Shown here piece after piece: positions 60,935 through 64,000 of a stretch of 64,000 nucleotides of DNA. This stretch comes from Inhella crocodyli. Lineage in GTDB: Bacteria; Pseudomonadota; Gammaproteobacteria; Burkholderiales; Burkholderiaceae_C. Every line of letters begins with the position of its first letter. The first letter of the stretch is position 1. The stretch is taken from NCBI RefSeq assembly GCF_004004565.1, contig NZ_SACM01000004.1, positions 124,001-188,000 of the forward strand. Reading direction: 5' to 3'. Made by a program: the position numbers and the translations under genes. The notes under the pieces are model-generated. The model did no database searches. It saw nothing but the letters and a program-made list of their open reading frames with translations, and was not told where the DNA came from.

Positions 60935-62911
60935 ATGACCGCCGCGCACCGCCTCGAGCTCCTTGCCCCCGCCCGCGACGCCGACATCGGCATCGAGGCC
61001 ATCACCCACGGGGCCGACGCCGTCTACATCGGCGGCCCGGGCTTCGGCGCCCGGGACAAGGCCGGCAACCCGATCGAGGACATCGAGCGCCTGGTGCGCC
61101 ACGCGCACCGCTTCCACGCGCGCATCTTTGTCACGATGAACACCATCCTGCGCGACGACGAGCTCGAAGGCGCGCGCCGCCAGGCCTGGCAGCTCTTTGA
61201 GGCCGGCGTGGACGCCCTCATCGTGCAGGACATGGGCCTGCTGGAGTTGGACCTGCCGCCCATCCAGCTGCACGCCAGCACGCAAACCGACATCCGCACG
61301 CCCGAGAAGGCGCGCTTCCTGCAAGACGTCGGCTTCAGCCAGATGGTGCTGGCGCGCGAACTGGACCTGCGCCAGATCCAGGCCATCCGTGCGCAGGTGA
61401 ACGACGCCGTGCTGGAGTTCTTCGTCCACGGCGCGCTGTGCGTGGCCTACAGCGGCCAGTGCTACATCAGCCACGCCATGACGGGTCGCAGCGCCAACCG
61501 CGGCAGCTGCAGCCAGGAGTGCCGCCAGCCCTTCACCGTGCGCGACGCGCAGGGCCGCATCGTGGCGCACGACCAGCACGTGCTCAGCCTCAAGGACAAC
61601 GACCAGTCCGCCAACCTCGAAGCCCTGATCGACGCCGGCATCCGCAGCTTCAAGATCGAAGGCCGCTACAAGGACATGGCCACGGTCAAGAACGTCACGG
61701 CCCATTACCGGACCCTGCTCGACGCGATCGTCGAACGCCGCCCCGCGCTCCAGCCCACCAGCCACGGCCGCTGCAGCTACACCTTCACCCCCGAGCCCGA
61801 GCAGGCCTTCAACCGCGGCGGCACCGACTACTTCGTCCACGGCCGCCAAATCGACATCGGCGCCTTCGACACGCCCAAGCACGCCGGTTTGCCGCTGGGC
61901 TTCGTCGCCAAGGTGGGCGATGCCTGGTTTGACGTGGACACCGAGAGCCCCGAGCGCGTGCTGCACAACGGCGACGCGCTGACCTGGCGCGACCGCCAGG
62001 GCGAGCTGCAGGGCGTGCCCGTGAACGTGGCCGAGCCCCTGGGGGGCAGCCGCTGGCGCGTGCACCCCAACCTGTCCAAGGACCAGGCCTTCGGCGATTT
62101 GAAGGACTTGTTCCCCGGCACCGCGTTGAACCGCAACCGCGACATGGCCTGGGAGCGCCTGCTGGCCAAGCCCTCGGCCGAGCGCCGCATCCCGGTCGAC
62201 CTGACCCTGGCGCAAACCGCCGACGGCTTCGAGTTGGCCCTGAAGGACGCCCACGGCCACAAGGCCGCGGTGCGCTTGACCCATGCCCACGAGCCGGCGC
62301 GCGACGCGGCCCAGGCCGAGAAGGCCCTCAAAGAAGGCCTGGCCAAGCTGGGCGGCACGCTCTTCGAGGCCCGCCGCGTGCGCCTGAGCCTGCAGCAACC
62401 CTGGTTCTTGCCGGCCGGCGTGCTCAACGCGCTGCGCCGCGACGGCATCGCCGCCTTGGAGGCGGCGCGCGCCGCCGCCTTCGAGCGCCTGCCGCGCGCG
62501 GCCGAGGTGCAGCCGCCCGTGCCCTACCCGGAAGACACACTGAGCTACCTGGCCAACGTCTACAACGGCCAGGCCGCGAAGTTCTACGCCCGCCACGGCG
62601 TGAAGGTGATCGGCGCCGCCTACGAGAGCCACGAGGCGCTGGGCGAGGCCTCGCTGATGATCACCAAGCACTGCGTGCGCTTCAGCTTGAGCCTGTGCCC
62701 CAAGCAGGCCAAGGGCGTGACCGGCGTGCAAGGCACGGTGCGCGCCGAGCCCATGACCCTGCAGCACGGCGACGACGTGTTCACCCTGCGCTTCGACTGC
62801 AAGCCTTGCGAAATGCACGTCGTCGGCAAGATGCAAAAGCACGTGCTCAAGGCCCTCAAGGCCGAGCCCGTCACCTTCTACAAAACGCGCCCCTCGACCT
62901 CGGCCGCCTGA
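60935..62911 (+). CDS. rlhA: U32-family 23S rRNA C2501 hydroxylase RlhA
   Basis: 658 aa, about the size of E. coli RlhA (YdcP). U32 proteins hydroxylate RNA, using prephenate as the oxygen carrier and an iron-sulfur cluster; RlhA acts on 23S rRNA C2501. Four cluster Cys are at 169, 176, 192 and 196 (ALCVAYSGQCY, RGSCSQEC). HGADAVYIGG and IKIEGRYKDM-like FKIEGRYKDM are U32 signatures. The long C-terminal half (DUF3656) and CKPCEMH ending separate it from the shorter TrhP/UbiU/UbiV relatives. Start at ATG 60935. Confidence 0.88.
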   Translation: MTAAHRLELLAPARDADIGIEAITHGADAVYIGGPGFGARDKAGNPIEDIERLVRHAHRFHARIFVTMNTILRDDELEGARRQAWQLFEAGVDALIVQDMGLLELDLPPIQLHASTQTDIRTPEKARFLQDVGFSQMVLARELDLRQIQAIRAQVNDAVLEFFVHGALCVAYSGQCYISHAMTGRSANRGSCSQECRQPFTVRDAQGRIVAHDQHVLSLKDNDQSANLEALIDAGIRSFKIEGRYKDMATVKNVTAHYRTLLDAIVERRPALQPTSHGRCSYTFTPEPEQAFNRGGTDYFVHGRQIDIGAFDTPKHAGLPLGFVAKVGDAWFDVDTESPERVLHNGDALTWRDRQGELQGVPVNVAEPLGGSRWRVHPNLSKDQAFGDLKDLFPGTALNRNRDMAWERLLAKPSAERRIPVDLTLAQTADGFELALKDAHGHKAAVRLTHAHEPARDAAQAEKALKEGLAKLGGTLFEARRVRLSLQQPWFLPAGVLNALRRDGIAALEAARAAAFERLPRAAEVQPPVPYPEDTLSYLANVYNGQAAKFYARHGVKVIGAAYESHEALGEASLMITKHCVRFSLSLCPKQAKGVTGVQGTVRAEPMTLQHGDDVFTLRFDCKPCEMHVVGKMQKHVLKALKAEPVTFYKTRPSTSAA

Positions 62912-62946
62912 GCGCGTAGGCTGGCCCCTTTCGGGAGGGCCCGCCC

Positions 62947-63324
62947 ATGCGACTCGGTGCGTTTTCCATCAGCCTGAACGTCCAAGACCTGGCCGCCTCA
63001 AGGGCCTTCTACGAAAATCTCGGCTTCGCCGTGATCGCGGGCGAGGCCGCCCAGCGCTACCTGATCTTGCGCAACCCCGACGACGTGGTCATCGGGCTGT
63101 TTCAAGGGATGTTCGAGCGCAACACCCTGACCTTCAACCCGGGCTGGAACCAGCGCTGCGCCAACGTCGACCCCTTCACCGACGTGCGCGAGTTGCAAGC
63201 GCAACTGGTCGCGCAAGGCCTGGCGCCTGGCACCCCGGTGGACCCCAACGCGCGAAGCGGACCGGGCTATTTCACCCTGGTCGACCCCGACGGCAATCCC
63301 GTTCTGATCGACCAGCACCGCTGA
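62947..63324 (+). CDS. VOC-superfamily protein
   Basis: 125 aa. [21 protein letters not shown] and the ending [17 protein letters not shown] are glyoxalase/dioxygenase fold signatures. It is distinct from the VOC gene at 27279. Function unknown. A TGCACC/GGTGCA hairpin (63331-63347) follows the stop. Confidence 0.85.
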   Translation: MRLGAFSISLNVQDLAASRAFYENLGFAVIAGEAAQRYLILRNPDDVVIGLFQGMFERNTLTFNPGWNQRCANVDPFTDVRELQAQLVAQGLAPGTPVDPNARSGPGYFTLVDPDGNPVLIDQHR

Positions 63325-63408
63325 AGCGGATGCACCGCCTTGGTGCAGGCCGTGCTCGCCGTTGCGCAAACGCCGCACCGGCGAGGTGCAGGGTTATCCA
63401 CGAGTGAC

Positions 63409-63445
63409 TGAAAGCCCTTTCATGACGAACATGAAAGCGCTTTCA
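63409..63445. promoter_or_regulatory. two LacI-type operators upstream of the TonB receptor
   Basis: TGAAAGCGCTTTCA (63432-63445) is a perfect 14-bp palindrome. TGAAAGCCCTTTCA (63409-63422) is the same apart from the centre. Their centres are 23 bp apart, about two turns of the helix, which suits a dimer pair. LacI-family sugar regulators have operators of this kind. They stand 59 bp before the receptor start. Confidence 0.7.
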
Positions 63446-63503
63446 GACGTTCGGGCGGGTTGAGCCGCACCGGACGCATGCCCGTCCACCGCAGGAGACC
63501 CCG

Positions 63504-64000
63504 ATGACCCCGAACCCCCGTCGCGCCCGCTGCCCCCAGCGCCTCAAGCCCATCGCGCTCGCCTGCCTGACCGGCTTGCTGGGCCAGGCCGCCTTTGCCG
63601 CCGAACCGGAACCCCAGCAACTCGACACCGTCGTCGTCACGGGCATCCGCAAGAGCCTGGAAACCACGGTCAACCTGAAGCGCATGTCGCGCGGCCTGGT
63701 GGACGGCGTCGTGGCCGAGGACATCGGCAAGTTCCCCGACACCAACCTGGCCGAGTCGCTCAGCCGCATCAGCGGCGTGTCCATCGAGCGCAGCAATGGC
63801 GAAGGCACGCGCATCACGGTGCGGGGCATGGGCCCCGATCAAAACCTGGTGCTGCTCAACGGCCGCCAGATGCCCGGCTCCAGCTTCGACGGCGGCGCGC
63901 CCGCCTCGCGCTCCTTTGACTTCTCCAACCTCGCGTCCGACGGCATCGCCGCGCTCGAGGTCTACAAGACCAGCCGCGCCAGCAGCCCGACCGGCGGCAT
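63504..64000 (+). CDS. TonB-dependent receptor, 5' part (continues beyond window)
   Basis: 165 codons seen; the gene runs past the end. Signal peptide (about 1-34, ends AAFAAE), then LDTVVVTGIRKSLE as the TonB box, and the plug with KFPDTNLAESLSRISGVSIER, GEGTRITVRGMGPDQNLVLLNGRQMPG. This wording matches the TIGR01782-type receptors that take up plant or chitin oligosaccharides in Xanthomonas- and Caulobacter-like bacteria. AGGAG lies 7 nt before the ATG. The LacI-type operators upstream suggest carbohydrate control; the ligand is unknown. Confidence 0.92.
   Translation, partial: MTPNPRRARCPQRLKPIALACLTGLLGQAAFAAEPEPQQLDTVVVTGIRKSLETTVNLKRMSRGLVDGVVAEDIGKFPDTNLAESLSRISGVSIERSNGEGTRITVRGMGPDQNLVLLNGRQMPGSSFDGGAPASRSFDFSNLASDGIAALEVYKTSRASSPTGG

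Noticed and set aside
63395-63402. TTATCCAC as a DnaA box / replication origin
   Set aside because: A single imperfect box with no cluster, no dnaA or dnaN and no AT-rich unwinding region.

Overview
The window looks like chromosomal DNA of a high-GC betaproteobacterium of the order Burkholderiales, most like the Rubrivivax/Roseateles/Comamonadaceae group. This is inferred from the very high GC, tight operons with 1-4 nt overlaps, PEP-CTERM proteins, exosortase-A-type hydrolases, a methionine synthase split into two genes, an Lrp-controlled PutA without the DNA-binding domain, and a SenB/SelD/MnmH selenium locus. No rRNA, tRNA, insertion sequence, prophage or CRISPR array was seen. Gene density is about 95%, and no gene-free stretch exceeds about 300 bases.

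Layout. 1-7.3 kb: a gamma-glutamylcyclotransferase-like gene cut by the edge, a phospholipase C/acid phosphatase-type phosphoesterase, and putA divergent from its probable Lrp-type regulator. 7.5-17.4 kb: a HAF-repeat PEP-CTERM protein, YiaA, a low-molecular-weight tyrosine phosphatase, a periplasmic-propeller diguanylate cyclase, signal peptidase I, 2,4-dienoyl-CoA reductase, a DMT exporter and an esterase. 17.5-24.8 kb: a Kef-type antiporter, DinB protein, an XRE-cupin/GNAT/bicupin operon divergent from a second DMT exporter, a cold-shock/excalibur fusion, GNAT, SirB-like and nuclease-like proteins. 24.8-34.8 kb: an orphan solute-binding protein, RhlE-like helicase, an adenosyltransferase/VOC/membrane-protein operon, an acyltransferase, a PEP-CTERM protein, TyrB, two exosortase-A-type hydrolases with a GNAT-like protein, and a MATE transporter. 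34.8-42.6 kb: a diguanylate cyclase behind the C-terminal MetH gene, two plus-strand genes (degenerate HD-GYP and a solute-binding protein), the N-terminal MetH gene, and a Sel1 lipoprotein.

The most interesting part is 42.6-50.4 kb. A four-gene PhnD/PhnC/PhnE/PhnE-type ABC transporter operon diverges from a glycosyltransferase recognisable as SenB, the selenosugar synthase of selenoneine biosynthesis. It is followed by SelD (selenophosphate synthetase) and MnmH/SelU (tRNA 2-selenouridine synthase). Read together, these suggest selenium uptake, activation to selenophosphate, and use in a selenosugar and in tRNA. The transporter is therefore more likely to carry a selenium oxyanion than phosphonate. 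SenA is not in the window, and an unrecognised membrane protein sits between senB and selD.

50.4-64 kb: an AcoR-type sigma-54 activator faces an aldehyde dehydrogenase that has a textbook -24/-12 promoter and an upstream dyad. Next come a CHASE/PAS histidine kinase with a degenerate ATP-binding N box, a proline-iminopeptidase-like hydrolase, a YciI protein, a solute-binding protein and a secreted GH18 chitinase with two chitin-binding domains. The window ends with RlhA (U32 family), a VOC protein, and the start of a TonB-dependent receptor preceded by two LacI-type operators.
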